A DNA stretch of 50,891 bases from Planctomycetes bacterium UBA7888 (GCA_002500505.1 DLRM01000041.1:11860-62750), one strand, 5' to 3'. Counted from the stretch's first letter, positions 40,929-50,838 are shown. Made by a program: numbers and translations. The notes: generated by a model from the sequence alone, not told the origin.

Positions 40929-42175
40929 ACTGGCTGAGGAGCGAGGGTAGTTTGGGGCCGCAAAGCGCCCACAAGATAGGTGGAACCTGTGACCAGGAAA
41001 ACAGTTGGCGTTTTGGGAAACTCCATAGTGCATAGCGGAGTTGCGCTGAAAGGAGCTGCTAGAGACTCTGGGCTCGCCGACCGAGGGTGGTCACCAGCGG
41101 GAAGGACGAACCAATCTTCGCCTTCAGGTCTTGGGGCGAGCTCCCCAAGCTCCGCAGCTAATCTGCTTGGAATTTTGTCATCTCGTAGGGCAAAAAGAAC
41201 AGCACGGTTTACATCTGGCCAAGCCTTTCGAAAAGCCTGGAGGGTTGCAGCAAGAGATTCTGCGCTGTGAGCGACATCCAAAACAACTTCACGACCGTCA
41301 TCTAGTTGGCGCACTTCAAAACGCCCTGGCAAAACCCACTCTTCCGGGGGAAGAGGCTGCATGGCATGAACAGGCACACCAAGTCCGGAAAGCACAGCTT
41401 GGGCAAGCTGAAAATTTTTGCGCATGATGGCGCCTTCATAAGGGAAGCCCTCTGGTAACGCGAATGGCTCCGCACTCGATAAGTGGATCAACTTCTGACC
41501 TAAGCTTTCGGATTTCTCCGACAAGACAGGTACTGCCGGGTGCTGAGGCTCTAAGGCGCTCCAACATTGTGCTGTTGATTTCAAGATTCCAGCTTTCTCA
41601 GCAGCAATGGCTTCAAGGGTATCCCCCAACACATCGGTGTGCTCAAGCTCAATGGAAGTCACCACAGCAGCTTCGGTTGCCAAAACATTGGTACTGTCAA
41701 AGCGACCACCCAACCCCGTTTCAAGAATCCAAAAATCGCAGTCTGCCTCGCGAAACGAAACAAAGGCTGCAGCGGTTAGTAAATCGAAGAACGTCTCCTC
41801 GCCATCAGATTCATTGAGTACTTTTGAGATTGCCGAGATAAGAGCAGTTTCAGAGACCCACTCTCCATTCACTTGAATGCGTTCCCGCCAAGTTTCCAAG
41901 TGAGGAGATGTATACAGACCGACTCGAAAACCAGCCGCGCGCAAACCTCGCTCCATGAAATGGGCGGTAGAGCCTTTCCCTTTAGAGCCTGCAAGGTGGA
42001 TAACTTTTGCTGGAGCCTCAAAACACCCTTCCACTCTGGAAGAGGGCTCAAAGCCCAAGCGCCCACACAGCCCAGCCATGCTTTCGAGGCTGAAGCGGGC
42101 GGCGCGCGGCCGCTGGCAGCGCTCGTAATCCGTGCGTGCGACGAGCTCTTCCCAAAGGGCTGATAACCGCTCCAT
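40925..42175 (-). CDS. folC: Folylpolyglutamate/dihydrofolate synthase
   Basis: 416 residues of the Mur-ligase-like fold. It adds glutamate to (dihydro)folates. The ATP site is VIHLAGSKGKGSTAHFMERG, followed by VGLYTSPHLETWRERIQVNG. FWILETGLGGRFDSTNV, VTSIELEHTDVLGDTLEAIA and EKAGILKS are the usual folate-site blocks. The C-terminal domain has PLPPEEWVLPGRFEVRQLDD and VVLDVAHSAESLAATLQAF. With folP it is the second folate gene in the window, though 30 kb apart. Its stop overlaps ispH. Confidence 0.93.
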   Translation of the reverse strand: MERLSALWEELVARTDYERCQRPRAARFSLESMAGLCGRLGFEPSSRVEGCFEAPAKVIHLAGSKGKGSTAHFMERGLRAAGFRVGLYTSPHLETWRERIQVNGEWVSETALISAISKVLNESDGEETFFDLLTAAAFVSFREADCDFWILETGLGGRFDSTNVLATEAAVVTSIELEHTDVLGDTLEAIAAEKAGILKSTAQCWSALEPQHPAVPVLSEKSESLGQKLIHLSSAEPFALPEGFPYEGAIMRKNFQLAQAVLSGLGVPVHAMQPLPPEEWVLPGRFEVRQLDDGREVVLDVAHSAESLAATLQAFRKAWPDVNRAVLFALRDDKIPSRLAAELGELAPRPEGEDWFVLPAGDHPRSASPESLAAPFSATPLCTMEFPKTPTVFLVTGSTYLVGALRPQTTLAPQPV

Positions 42176-42269
42176 CCGGGCATTTTAGGACACTTTTGCC
42201 CCTTTTTCCTGGGAACCCTCAAGTCCTGAGGCGGAATCCCCGAAATAGAAAAGACCGCAACTTCCCCTC

Positions 42270-42722
42270 ATGAATGCTTACAAAGACCCTGCCGGATTTG
42301 GCGAACTTGGACTTCGACATGAGGTCAATGTTTTCGTATTCCGCGTGGCTGATGACGGGATTGAATACCTCCTTCTTCAGCCCAACCCCCAACATGACGG
42401 GGTTTGGAGGCCGGTGGTTCACCCCGTTCACCTGAACGAGGACCTGGACCACGCGGCTCTCCGGGGAGTCCGCGAAGAAACTGGGATTAGCCGTCCCTTT
42501 GATTTAATCCGCGCCGAGGCCGCCCCTCTCCAAGAAGTTGGAGATTTACAATTGGTTGGTTGGCCTTTTGCATTTCAAGTTCGCAACCCTCAGTGCGCAA
42601 TTCAAGACGATGGCCAGTTTGCCGATATCGTTTGGCAGCGCTTTGACGATGCTCTCCAAATCGTCACCAACGAATTGCACCGGCAAAACTTATTACAACT
42701 GCACCTCAAGCTGGTTGCTTGA
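42270..42722 (+). CDS. NUDIX hydrolase
   Basis: 150 residues. VNVFVFRVADDGIEYLLLQP is the first strand pair, and HLNEDLDHAALRGVREETGI is the NUDIX box, with His or Leu at the usual Gly site while R-E-E-T-G is intact. AEAAPLQEVGDLQLVGWPFA and a final helix complete the fold. Such enzymes hydrolyse nucleoside diphosphate derivatives. The substrate is not shown by the sequence. It diverges from folC across 94 bases, so a dihydroneopterin triphosphate role is conceivable but unsupported. Confidence 0.8.
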   Translation: MNAYKDPAGFGELGLRHEVNVFVFRVADDGIEYLLLQPNPQHDGVWRPVVHPVHLNEDLDHAALRGVREETGISRPFDLIRAEAAPLQEVGDLQLVGWPFAFQVRNPQCAIQDDGQFADIVWQRFDDALQIVTNELHRQNLLQLHLKLVA

Positions 42723-42758
42723 TTCGCAAACACTTTCGGTTCCGGCTTCCACTTAAAA

Positions 42759-42770
42759 CCCTAATTAGGG
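42759..42770. promoter_or_regulatory. Perfect 12-bp palindrome upstream of addB
   Basis: ccctaattaggg is a perfect dyad preceded by aaaa and located 76 bases before addB. It resembles a dimeric repressor operator in size; no regulator is known here. Confidence 0.3.
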
Positions 42771-42787
42771 GATTCGTAGCCGATACT

Positions 42788-42813
42788 TTCCAGAAAATGA
42801 CTTTTTCCTGGAA
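42788..42813 (+). terminator. Probable intrinsic terminator between NUDIX and addB
   Basis: ttccagaaaa (42788-42797) pairs with ttttcctggaa ending at 42813, about ten pairs with one mismatch, and cttttag follows. It would separate the NUDIX gene from addAB. Confidence 0.5.
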
Positions 42814-42845
42814 CTTTTAGGCGGAATACTTTCAAATGACCCGTC

Positions 42846-45629
42846 ATGGCTTCGAATTGTCATTATCTCGGTTGGAAGAACCCTTTTTTGGACTCTGCGG
42901 TGGACTGGATTCTAGAGAACCGCCGCAGCTCCCTGGGCGAACTCACTCTCGCCCTCCCTGGAAAGCGGGCCGCACGAGGGCTTGAAGAACGCCTTGCCTT
43001 AAAGGCCGAGGCTGGGGATGGGGTTCCGAGGTTGGTTTCTATCGGTCAGTTGAGTGATTTGTTGATTGAATCCGAGCTCCCCCGAGCCAGCGACATGACC
43101 AGACTTCTGGCTTGGGCTGAAGCTCTTCAGGGTCTGAAAGCCAAGGAGATTCAGTTTTTTGTCAAGACTCCTCCAGCGCCGGATGATTTACCTTCTTGGC
43201 TAATTCTCGCTCAAATCCTCCGAACTCTCCATGGTGAATTAGCGGCTGAGATGTTGGATTTTGGTGATGTCCTCAAAAATGGAAATCTTCCCACTTCTAA
43301 CGAAGAGCGCCGATGGGAGGTTCTTCAAAAACTGCAAAAAGTCTACCGGGCGACACTTGAAGAGTTGGGCGTTAGCGACCCCCATGAAGCGCGGGCAAAA
43401 AGTATTCGAGCGGAACGCGTTTCCATTGGAGGGGAAATTCTCCTTGTGGGAATTACTGACATCAACAAGCTTCAACGCTCTGCGCTTGAACTTGTGCAAA
43501 GCCAAGTGACCCCGCTAGTCTTTGCCCCTTCCGAACATGAGCGCATGTTTGACGAATTGGGTTGCGTTCAAGTTGAAGCATGGTCCAACCCAGAATTTCA
43601 AATCCCAATACAGCACGAGGATTGGAGCATTGCCAATATGCCTCAAGATCAAGCGGAGCTGGTCATCCAGTCTCTTTCCAAATGGAACGGAGAATATTCA
43701 GCAGACGAAATCAGTGTCGCGGTTTTAGATGACAAAGTTCAACCTTTCCTCGAACAAGCTTTTCACTCCCAAGGAGTGGAGACACATCAAGCCGAAGGAA
43801 CTCCTATTCAACAAACATCCCCTTGGCGGCTCTTAGATGCCCTAGCTTCCTGGCTTGACGGTCGGCTTGAGCGGAATTTAGCCCCCTTATTGCGGCACCC
43901 TGAATTTTGCTCTGCCTTTTCATGCTCGAAGGCCATCGGAGAACTGGACACCTACCACAACGACCACTTCCCTTACTCCTTTGGAAAAAAACTCCTTGGC
44001 CATCCTAAAAAATTCAAGGACTTAAAACCCATTATTGCTTCCATTGATTCTTCATTAAAACTAACAGAGAAGCAGATAGGTGCCACTCGCACACCCGAAG
44101 AATGGATTCCTTGCATTCAATCCTTCCTGGAAACCGTTTGGGGCGGGAAAAAACTCAACGAAGATGTCCCAAAGGACAATCAAACAATTGGAGCAATTCG
44201 AGTTCTTTCAAGAGCAATGGAGTCTTTCTTAGACGTCCCCCTTAAGCTTCGCTCCCTGCTCGCTCAATCTCTTCCTGGAACGATTCGACTTTTATTGCAT
44301 CAGGCTGGTGGAGAATCCATTCCCAAAAAGAACCCGAATTCCTTTGTGGAAATGGTTGGCTGGCTTGAAATCCGAATGGACCCAGCCAAAGCAGTGGTGG
44401 TGTGTGGATTCAATGAAGGCAAAGTCCCCGAGTCCAAACATGCAGATATCTTTTTGCCCAATATGCTTCGAGAGACATTAAATCTCCCCGGCAACAAAGC
44501 CCGTTACGCACGTGATGCTTATGCACTTAGCGCTCTTTCGGGTGGAAATAGACGCTTCCACTTGGTTAGCGGAAGGCAATCTGTTGACGGAGATCGTTAT
44601 CGCCCGAGCCGTCTTTTGTTCCACTGCAACCCTGCAGAGATTCCTGAGCGCCTGAACCGGTTTTTGGAAGAAGATGGATCCTCAACCTTCCATGAAAACA
44701 GAGTAAAGACTTCCGAGTTTGAGCTCCCACGCCGAAAAGTTCTTCCTGAATTGAGCTCAATGCGAGTAACGGATTTCTCTGCATTTTTGCGGTCTCCCTA
44801 CGAATACTACTTGGCTAGACGCCTGAACTTGAAAACAATTGATGATGAGGCCCAAGAATTAGGGCCACTCCAATTTGGCAGTTTGGTGCATGACGTACTG
44901 GAGGATTTTGGAAACCTTGAGGATTACAGAAGTTGCCCTGAAGCCAACCTTATCTCCGATGAATTGGACCGCATACTCGATCGCCGGTCAGCTTCTCAGT
45001 TCGGAAACGATCCTTTGCCAGCAGTAAGACTCCAAATTGAAGTTGCGCGGAAACGTCTCGCTGTTTTCTCGCAAACCCAAGCCAAAAGAGTGCTTGCTGG
45101 TTGGAGGCAGGTGGAAGTTGAGTTGGGAACCCCTGACGGCGGAATCGAAATCGACCTAAATGGGACCCCCATACGACTGCGCGGAAAAATCGACCGAATC
45201 GACCAACACCAAGAAAGTGGAAAATGCCAAATCATCGACTTTAAAACGGGTGAAGGCAAAATGGCGAATCCATATAAAAACACGGCGGGGCACTGGGTTG
45301 ATCTCCAATTACCTCTTTACCGCTTGATTGCAAAGAAATTGGGCAACTATGGCGAGAAACCCGATGTTGCCTATTGGCCTCTCCCCCGCCTAGAAGACGA
45401 TGCTTCCCTTCTTGAACTTGGCTTCGATGATGAGACTCCATGGGAAACTGCAACTGAACAAGCTGCGCATATCGTAAAGACCATTCAATCTGAATTGGAT
45501 GAAGATGGAGGGTGGGCCTTTGCTTCTGGGGGAGAATCCATGACAAACCCCATCCTTGCAGGAATCGCCGGGCAGGGCCTCCTTCTTTCTGATGCTGAAG
45601 AAGAGGAGAAAAAGGAGGAGCCACGATGA
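42846..45629 (+). CDS. addB: AddB-like subunit of the AddAB helicase-nuclease
   Basis: 927 residues. The N-terminal half is a degenerate helicase: LALPGKRAARGLEERL stands for Walker A, and IRMDPAKAVVVCGFNEGKVP is typical of AddB. The C-terminal PD-(D/E)XK nuclease has SMRVTDFSAFLRSPYEYYLA, FGSLVHDVLEDFG, IRLRGKIDRIDQ, QIIDFKTGEGK and DLQLPLYRLIA, which are the expected catalytic His, Asp, Asp-x-Lys and Q-L-x-x-Y. No cysteine is present after the nuclease core, so the Fe-S cluster of Bacillus AddB is absent. It is coupled by ATGA to addA. Role: end resection and recombination at double-strand breaks. Confidence 0.83.
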   Translation: MASNCHYLGWKNPFLDSAVDWILENRRSSLGELTLALPGKRAARGLEERLALKAEAGDGVPRLVSIGQLSDLLIESELPRASDMTRLLAWAEALQGLKAKEIQFFVKTPPAPDDLPSWLILAQILRTLHGELAAEMLDFGDVLKNGNLPTSNEERRWEVLQKLQKVYRATLEELGVSDPHEARAKSIRAERVSIGGEILLVGITDINKLQRSALELVQSQVTPLVFAPSEHERMFDELGCVQVEAWSNPEFQIPIQHEDWSIANMPQDQAELVIQSLSKWNGEYSADEISVAVLDDKVQPFLEQAFHSQGVETHQAEGTPIQQTSPWRLLDALASWLDGRLERNLAPLLRHPEFCSAFSCSKAIGELDTYHNDHFPYSFGKKLLGHPKKFKDLKPIIASIDSSLKLTEKQIGATRTPEEWIPCIQSFLETVWGGKKLNEDVPKDNQTIGAIRVLSRAMESFLDVPLKLRSLLAQSLPGTIRLLLHQAGGESIPKKNPNSFVEMVGWLEIRMDPAKAVVVCGFNEGKVPESKHADIFLPNMLRETLNLPGNKARYARDAYALSALSGGNRRFHLVSGRQSVDGDRYRPSRLLFHCNPAEIPERLNRFLEEDGSSTFHENRVKTSEFELPRRKVLPELSSMRVTDFSAFLRSPYEYYLARRLNLKTIDDEAQELGPLQFGSLVHDVLEDFGNLEDYRSCPEANLISDELDRILDRRSASQFGNDPLPAVRLQIEVARKRLAVFSQTQAKRVLAGWRQVEVELGTPDGGIEIDLNGTPIRLRGKIDRIDQHQESGKCQIIDFKTGEGKMANPYKNTAGHWVDLQLPLYRLIAKKLGNYGEKPDVAYWPLPRLEDDASLLELGFDDETPWETATEQAAHIVKTIQSELDEDGGWAFASGGESMTNPILAGIAGQGLLLSDAEEEEKKEEPR

Positions 45630-48600
45630 CTGCGACTCCCGAGGTCATCCTCGCCTCTGCGGGAACGGGAAAAACATTCCGTCTAGCTGGCAGATTTTTG
45701 AAGCTCCTCTTCCAAGGAGTAAGCCCTGATGCCATTCTTGCAACGACCTTTACCCGCAAGGCTTCGGGAGAAATCTTGGATCGTGTATTGAGCTGGCTTT
45801 CCTTGGCAATTCATGACAAAGAACAACTAGCCGATTTGCGAAAAGCAACCGACTGCTTTGACGAGACCATTATCAACGAAAAGACCTGCCAATCGTTGCT
45901 AACGCAGCTAATCCCCTGCTTAGATTCTTTTAATGTAAGAACTCTGGACTCATTCTTTGTTGAGGCCGCAAAAGTCTACGCGCTGGAACTTGGGATGCCA
46001 ACGGGGTTATCAATCTGCGAAGAAGAGGAAGATGAGAGGCTTCGGGCCGACGCCCTGACCAAACTTTTCTCCCAAACAAAACCTAAAAGAATGGGCAGCA
46101 TGCTTTTCCATCTTTCAGGAATGGCCCCCAGTCGCTCAGTACACGACAAATCTTTGGAGCTATTCAAAAATGCTCTCGACATTCTGCGAAATAGCGAAAA
46201 GGATGCTTGGGAGGCAATCCAGCCGGGGAAGGGTTTATTAGACGTGGCTAATTTCTCTACCCTCCTGGAAAAACTGGAAGAGGTTGCTGTCCCAGTAACG
46301 CTGAATGGTGGCCCTAGAAAAAATTATCGCAGCAACAAAGAAAAAATTATTTCATTTCTGACGGAACATGCTTGGAAGAAGTTTTTGAATAATAGAATTG
46401 TCATACGAATTCGCGACCAAGATAACAAATTTGACGGCATCGATATCCCGAACGAATGGAAAGAACTGATGAGCCCCTTCATCTCTCATGCCCAAAACAG
46501 TTTGCTGGGAAACCTACATGCGCGGAACAGTGCTCTCTGCGAATTCGCGACCCTTTTCAGAGATTCTTATCAGGAGTTAAAGCAACGGCGCGCCTCGTAC
46601 CGCTTTGAGGATTTCCCCAATGCCCTTGCAGACGCCCAAAAACTCGCTGAGAACAAGCATGCCTCCTTTAGGCTTGGTCGCACCATTCAGCATTTACTGC
46701 TGGACGAATTTCAAGACACCAGTGTCACGCAATGGCAGGTTTTAAAACCCATCGTGGAACGAGTGATTTCTCAAAGAGAAGAGGGCGCATCTATTTTCTG
46801 CGTTGGGGACCTCAAACAATCTATTTATGGGTGGCGCGATGGTGAGCCTCGCCTGCTGGGAGAGCTCGGAGAACGAAAGGACCTTCAAAAAGAAACCATG
46901 GACGTCTCCTGGAGGTCATCCCAGGCAATCCTTGATGCAGTCAATATAGTTTTTGGTGATTTAGCCAATAACGAGGTCATTCTTAATTCGAACGACCACT
47001 TCCTGGAAGAGGCCAAAGACTGGGATGAGACCTTCTCTGCACATAGTTCAGCAAAGACTTCCATGTTAGGAAAGGTTGTCCTGAGGCAAAACCCTGAACC
47101 GAGTAATGCCGATGGAAGTCGTGCCATGTCTTTCCGGCTTGCTTCTAAGAGGGCTCAAGAGATTCATGAAAAGAATCCTGCTGCCACAATTGGCATTCTG
47201 GTGAGGAAAAGAAGCTCTGGAAACCGAATTATCAAATTACTACAAGACCAAGGAACCCACGCAAGCGGGGAAGGTGGGAACCCCCTAACTGATTCTCAAA
47301 CAGTTCTCGCTGTCCTTGCTCTATTGCATCTCGCCGACCACCCGGAGGACTCGGCGGCCGCATTCCATGTTGGAAGTTCATTCCTTGGGGAAGAGTACGA
47401 GCTGAGCACAGAACAGGGGAGCAGCGACAAACTTGTCTGTGTCGCTGAGCGGATTCGAAAAGAAGTGCAAGAGCAAGGCTATGGGAAATGGGCTGAAACA
47501 ATCTTCGGGTTACTCGACCAAAGCTCAATGGACAAGTGGAATTTCAAACGAATGCAACAATTTGTCGACCTTGCCCATCAATATGAAAGTAAGGCCAGCT
47601 TGCGGTGTTCTCATTTCGTCGAGTTCGTTCGCAAAAAAAAGGTAGAAAACCCAAACTCTGCGCCTATCAAGGTCATGACGATTCACCAATCGAAGGGCTT
47701 GGAGTTTGATGTGGTGATTCTTCCCGAGCTCGGTGAAGATGTTCCAGGAGGAAGGCCCGACACTCTCCTTACTTCGCGATCAAATCCGGGGGGAAACCTA
47801 GAAGCCGTTTCATTTTCCCTCCCCAAGGACCTTGTACCGATTCACCCGACCTTGGAAAGAATGTATTGGGAGCGGAAGAAATTTCTTTTCCGTGAACAAA
47901 TGTGCGTCCTTTATGTAGCGATGACTCGAGCAAAACACCACTTGGAGATGATTGTTCCCGCTCTAAAGGAAACGAAGAGTGGATTCTCTTTTGGCCAGAA
48001 CTTGGGGTCATTGCTACGTGCTGGCTTTAAAACGGACCCGAAATCAACAATTCCTATTCTCTGGCAAACACCGAAGCAGGAGAAAGAGTGGGAAAAGAAG
48101 GCCATAGGTTCTGTTTCTCAAACTTCGCCTCAAGACCCAAGCCTTCAACTCAATAAGTCTGAACGCCCCCGCATTCTCCCCCGTAGAGCACCCAGTTCCA
48201 CGACAGAAACCAAACACACTGTTTCTCAATTATTCACCCCAGACAGCTCAGGGGCAAAATTGCATGGAACGCTAGTCCATGCCTTATTCGAATCCGTTCA
48301 GTGGGCCGATCACTTTGAATGCAACGATTCAGATTTACTAGATTCCATCCGCAAACTGGGTGGGAGCGAACCAGAGCACAACCGAGCCATCGAAGTGTTC
48401 CGTAATGCCATGGCCTGCCCTGAACTGCGGCATCACCTCAGCTTGGAGAGTTGGCCAGATGTCGCGGAGGAAGAATTGGAAATTTTGGCGGAATCTCCTT
48501 TCAGGCGAATTGCCGAACAAAAAGGCGAGCGTGTTTTAATGAATGGCTTCATTGACCGTTTGGTTTTGCAGAAGAACAGCTCTGGAGAGGTCATCCAGGC

Positions 48601-48781
48601 AATCATCTATGACTTCAAAACAGATTGTTTAAAAGAGGCTGGTTCACTCAAAAAGCAAGAAGAACACCACGAGCCGCAAATGGCCGCCTACCGAGATGCC
48701 GTTGGCGCAAGATATGGACTGAAAGAGAGTTGCGTTAGTTCTCAGCTCATCTTTACCGACCTTGCCAAGCAACCCTCTTAA
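45626..48781 (+). CDS. addA: AddA-like helicase-nuclease subunit (UvrD/RecB family)
   Basis: 1051 residues. Walker A is VILASAGTGKTFRLA (G13-T17), followed by ILATTFTRKASGEILDRV (motif Ia). Motif II is LLLDEFQDTSVTQWQ, motif III VGDLKQSIYGWRDGEP, motif V VMTIHQSKGLEFDVV, and motif VI LYVAMTRAKHHLEM. The C-terminal nuclease domain has KLHGTLVHALFESVQ, MNGFIDRLVLQ, AIIYDFKTD and PQMAAYRDAV. This is the complete motor-plus-nuclease AddA design. With addB it forms the double-strand-break resection enzyme in place of RecBCD. ATGA overlap with addB; 22 bases to accD. Confidence 0.93.
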   Translation: MTATPEVILASAGTGKTFRLAGRFLKLLFQGVSPDAILATTFTRKASGEILDRVLSWLSLAIHDKEQLADLRKATDCFDETIINEKTCQSLLTQLIPCLDSFNVRTLDSFFVEAAKVYALELGMPTGLSICEEEEDERLRADALTKLFSQTKPKRMGSMLFHLSGMAPSRSVHDKSLELFKNALDILRNSEKDAWEAIQPGKGLLDVANFSTLLEKLEEVAVPVTLNGGPRKNYRSNKEKIISFLTEHAWKKFLNNRIVIRIRDQDNKFDGIDIPNEWKELMSPFISHAQNSLLGNLHARNSALCEFATLFRDSYQELKQRRASYRFEDFPNALADAQKLAENKHASFRLGRTIQHLLLDEFQDTSVTQWQVLKPIVERVISQREEGASIFCVGDLKQSIYGWRDGEPRLLGELGERKDLQKETMDVSWRSSQAILDAVNIVFGDLANNEVILNSNDHFLEEAKDWDETFSAHSSAKTSMLGKVVLRQNPEPSNADGSRAMSFRLASKRAQEIHEKNPAATIGILVRKRSSGNRIIKLLQDQGTHASGEGGNPLTDSQTVLAVLALLHLADHPEDSAAAFHVGSSFLGEEYELSTEQGSSDKLVCVAERIRKEVQEQGYGKWAETIFGLLDQSSMDKWNFKRMQQFVDLAHQYESKASLRCSHFVEFVRKKKVENPNSAPIKVMTIHQSKGLEFDVVILPELGEDVPGGRPDTLLTSRSNPGGNLEAVSFSLPKDLVPIHPTLERMYWERKKFLFREQMCVLYVAMTRAKHHLEMIVPALKETKSGFSFGQNLGSLLRAGFKTDPKSTIPILWQTPKQEKEWEKKAIGSVSQTSPQDPSLQLNKSERPRILPRRAPSSTTETKHTVSQLFTPDSSGAKLHGTLVHALFESVQWADHFECNDSDLLDSIRKLGGSEPEHNRAIEVFRNAMACPELRHHLSLESWPDVAEEELEILAESPFRRIAEQKGERVLMNGFIDRLVLQKNSSGEVIQAIIYDFKTDCLKEAGSLKKQEEHHEPQMAAYRDAVGARYGLKESCVSSQLIFTDLAKQPS

Positions 48782-48803
48782 GCGCAGTTGGTAGAATGCT
48801 CCC

Positions 48804-49643
48804 ATGGCTTGGCGCATCGGACGCAAAAAGAAAAAGGACATGCCCACGGGCATTTGGAGCAAGTGCTCTGAGTGTGGGTCCACCATTTACAACAAGGAAT
48901 TGGTGGCGAGCAACATGGTTTGCCCGAACTGTGGCTTTCACCACACCGTTGGCGGTCGCCAGCGGATTGAAATGACTGCAGACCCGGGTTCATTCATTGA
49001 ACACTTCACAGACTTGCGGCCTGAAGACCGGCTCAACTTCGTTGACAAAGTCCCTTACTCCGAAAAACTTGAAAAAGCGCAAGCCAAGACGGGGAATGCT
49101 GACGCCTGCATTGCGGGTATTGCAAAAATTCAGGAACACGAAGTCGTTCTCGCAATTTTGGACTTCGCCTTCATGGGCGGCTCCATGGGTGAAGTCGTCG
49201 GCGAGAAAATCGCCCGTGCTGTTGAACTCGCTGAAGAAAAGAAGTGTCCCGTCATCATTTTCTCTGCAAGTGGCGGAGCTCGAATGCATGAGGGCGCCAT
49301 TTCACTCATGCAACTCGCCAAAACCTGTGCCGCCTTGAATCGCTTTAAGGAAAAGGGTGGCTTCAGCATTTCTGTTATGACCAACCCTACAACTGGTGGA
49401 GTAACCGCTAGTTTTGCAAGTGTTTGCGATATCTTGATTGGTGAACCCGGCGCCCTCATTGGATTCGCCGGCCCCCGCGTCATTCAAAATACGATTCGCC
49501 AAGAGCTTCCTGAAGGTTTCCAGCGCGCCGAGTTCTTGTTGGAAAAAGGTCAGCTGGACCTCATTGTGCCCCGCGAAGAAATGCGTGAGAAGTTAAGCAC
49601 CTTGCTGGACTACTCTGCCTATGGAAAGCGCGAACGCGCCTAA
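48804..49643 (+). CDS. accD: Acetyl-CoA carboxylase carboxyltransferase subunit beta
   Basis: 279 residues. It transfers CO2 from carboxybiotin to acetyl-CoA in fatty-acid synthesis, with AccA as partner (not in the window). The zinc ribbon cysteines are C21, C24, C40 and C43 (SKCSECGSTIY, MVCPNCGFHH). The core has DFAFMGGSMGEVVGEKI, FSASGGARMHEGAISLMQLA, MTNPTTGGVTASFAS, EPGALIGFAGPRVIQ and EGFQRAEFLLEKGQLD, all near-consensus. A spacing of 22 bases suggests read-through from addA. Confidence 0.96.
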   Translation: MAWRIGRKKKKDMPTGIWSKCSECGSTIYNKELVASNMVCPNCGFHHTVGGRQRIEMTADPGSFIEHFTDLRPEDRLNFVDKVPYSEKLEKAQAKTGNADACIAGIAKIQEHEVVLAILDFAFMGGSMGEVVGEKIARAVELAEEKKCPVIIFSASGGARMHEGAISLMQLAKTCAALNRFKEKGGFSISVMTNPTTGGVTASFASVCDILIGEPGALIGFAGPRVIQNTIRQELPEGFQRAEFLLEKGQLDLIVPREEMREKLSTLLDYSAYGKRERA

Positions 49644-49659
49644 TCTGAAATTTCTAACG

Positions 49660-50838
49660 ATGGCTGAAGCTCACTACCGCCCCGTTTGCGAAGCCGATTT
49701 AGAAGCTTTTGCAAGCATGGCTTCGGTTTCTTTTAGTTTTGATGCGAAAGAGGCTCCCAAGTGGTTTGAAAAAGCCGGGCATGAAAATATGCGGGTTTTG
49801 GATAAGAGCGGCCAAATCGTTGCAGGACTTATTCGGGTTCCAATGGGCCTCTGGATTGCTGGCAATAGCATCCCCACAGTAGGAGTTTCTGGAGTCGCCA
49901 CCCCACCTGAATCAAGAAACCAGGGGCACTGCAAAGAAATGATGAAGCAATTCCTCATTGAAGAAAAGAGCCAAGGCTCTCCCCTTTCATCTCTCTATGC
50001 GGCGACCTTCCATCTTTATCGCTCGGTTGGCTACGAGCATGCTGGCGCCTGGCGCAAGGTTGAAGTCCCCCTCCAACTTTTACCCAGGACCTCACTCCCT
50101 GATGGGCTAGAGCTCCGAGAAGGGAGTCCCGATGACTTGCCCGCAATCAAGTCCTGCTACGAAAAACGAGCGCGTGCTTCGAACGGAATGTTGGACCGTG
50201 GCGATTACATCTGGAAAAAAATGATGGATCCTCACCAAGCAAAACCGCGCGTTTGGGTTTTTGAATCCTCCAAGGAAGTCGAAGCCTATGTTGTCCTTTC
50301 TGCAAAGCGAAAGAGCGACCTAGATGTAGATTACACCCTCCACGATATTCAATCTTCAACTCCGCGTGGCTACCAAGCCTTGGTGGGCTTTGTCCGTTCT
50401 TTTTACTCCATGGGCGGGCAAGCTATCTGGCACTCCGGGCCAGATGATCCCATTCTGCCTCTACTCCCAGAGCGTGGTTTTCAAGTTGAGCTGGAGGATG
50501 AGTGGATGATACGCATCCTGGATGTCCGGGCGGCTCTCGAGCAGCGCGGATGGCCAAAAGGCCGGAGTGGTGAACTTCACCTGCAAATCAAAGACCCGCT
50601 CTTTGAAGACAACAATGGAAGCTTCATTTTGAACGTTGAAAACGGGCAAGCGAAAGTAGAGCAAGGTGGCCAAGGGGATTTAGAACTTTCCATCAACAGC
50701 CTTGCCCCTCTCTACACCGCACACCGAAGTGCCGAGTCTATTGCCCTCTCTAGCCAAGCCAAGGGCACTGCTGAGACCCTTGCTCTCGCAACAGCCCTCT
50801 TCGCTGCCCCGGCACCTGGAATGCCGGATATGTTCTAA
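49660..50838 (+). CDS. Eis-like GNAT acetyltransferase with SCP2-like C-terminus
   Basis: 392 residues from the ATG at 49660 (MAEAHYRPVCEADLEAFASM); an in-frame ATG at 49621 would overlap accD by 23 bases and lacks family support. The architecture is that of Eis: a first GNAT fold with acetyl-CoA loop VGVSGVATPPESRNQGHCKE, then LYAATFHLYRSVGYEHAGA, a second GNAT-like part (LELREGSPDDLPAIKSCYEK), and a sterol-carrier-like end (GELHLQIKDPLFEDNNGSF, LELSINSLAPLYTAHRS). Eis proteins acetylate amines such as aminoglycosides or lysines; the natural substrate here is unknown. Confidence 0.82.
   Translation: MAEAHYRPVCEADLEAFASMASVSFSFDAKEAPKWFEKAGHENMRVLDKSGQIVAGLIRVPMGLWIAGNSIPTVGVSGVATPPESRNQGHCKEMMKQFLIEEKSQGSPLSSLYAATFHLYRSVGYEHAGAWRKVEVPLQLLPRTSLPDGLELREGSPDDLPAIKSCYEKRARASNGMLDRGDYIWKKMMDPHQAKPRVWVFESSKEVEAYVVLSAKRKSDLDVDYTLHDIQSSTPRGYQALVGFVRSFYSMGGQAIWHSGPDDPILPLLPERGFQVELEDEWMIRILDVRAALEQRGWPKGRSGELHLQIKDPLFEDNNGSFILNVENGQAKVEQGGQGDLELSINSLAPLYTAHRSAESIALSSQAKGTAETLALATALFAAPAPGMPDMF

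Noticed and set aside
39765..41033. IspH starting at 41033
   Set aside because: The first 35 codons fall within folC; the ATG overlapping the folC stop at 40928 fits the operon style.
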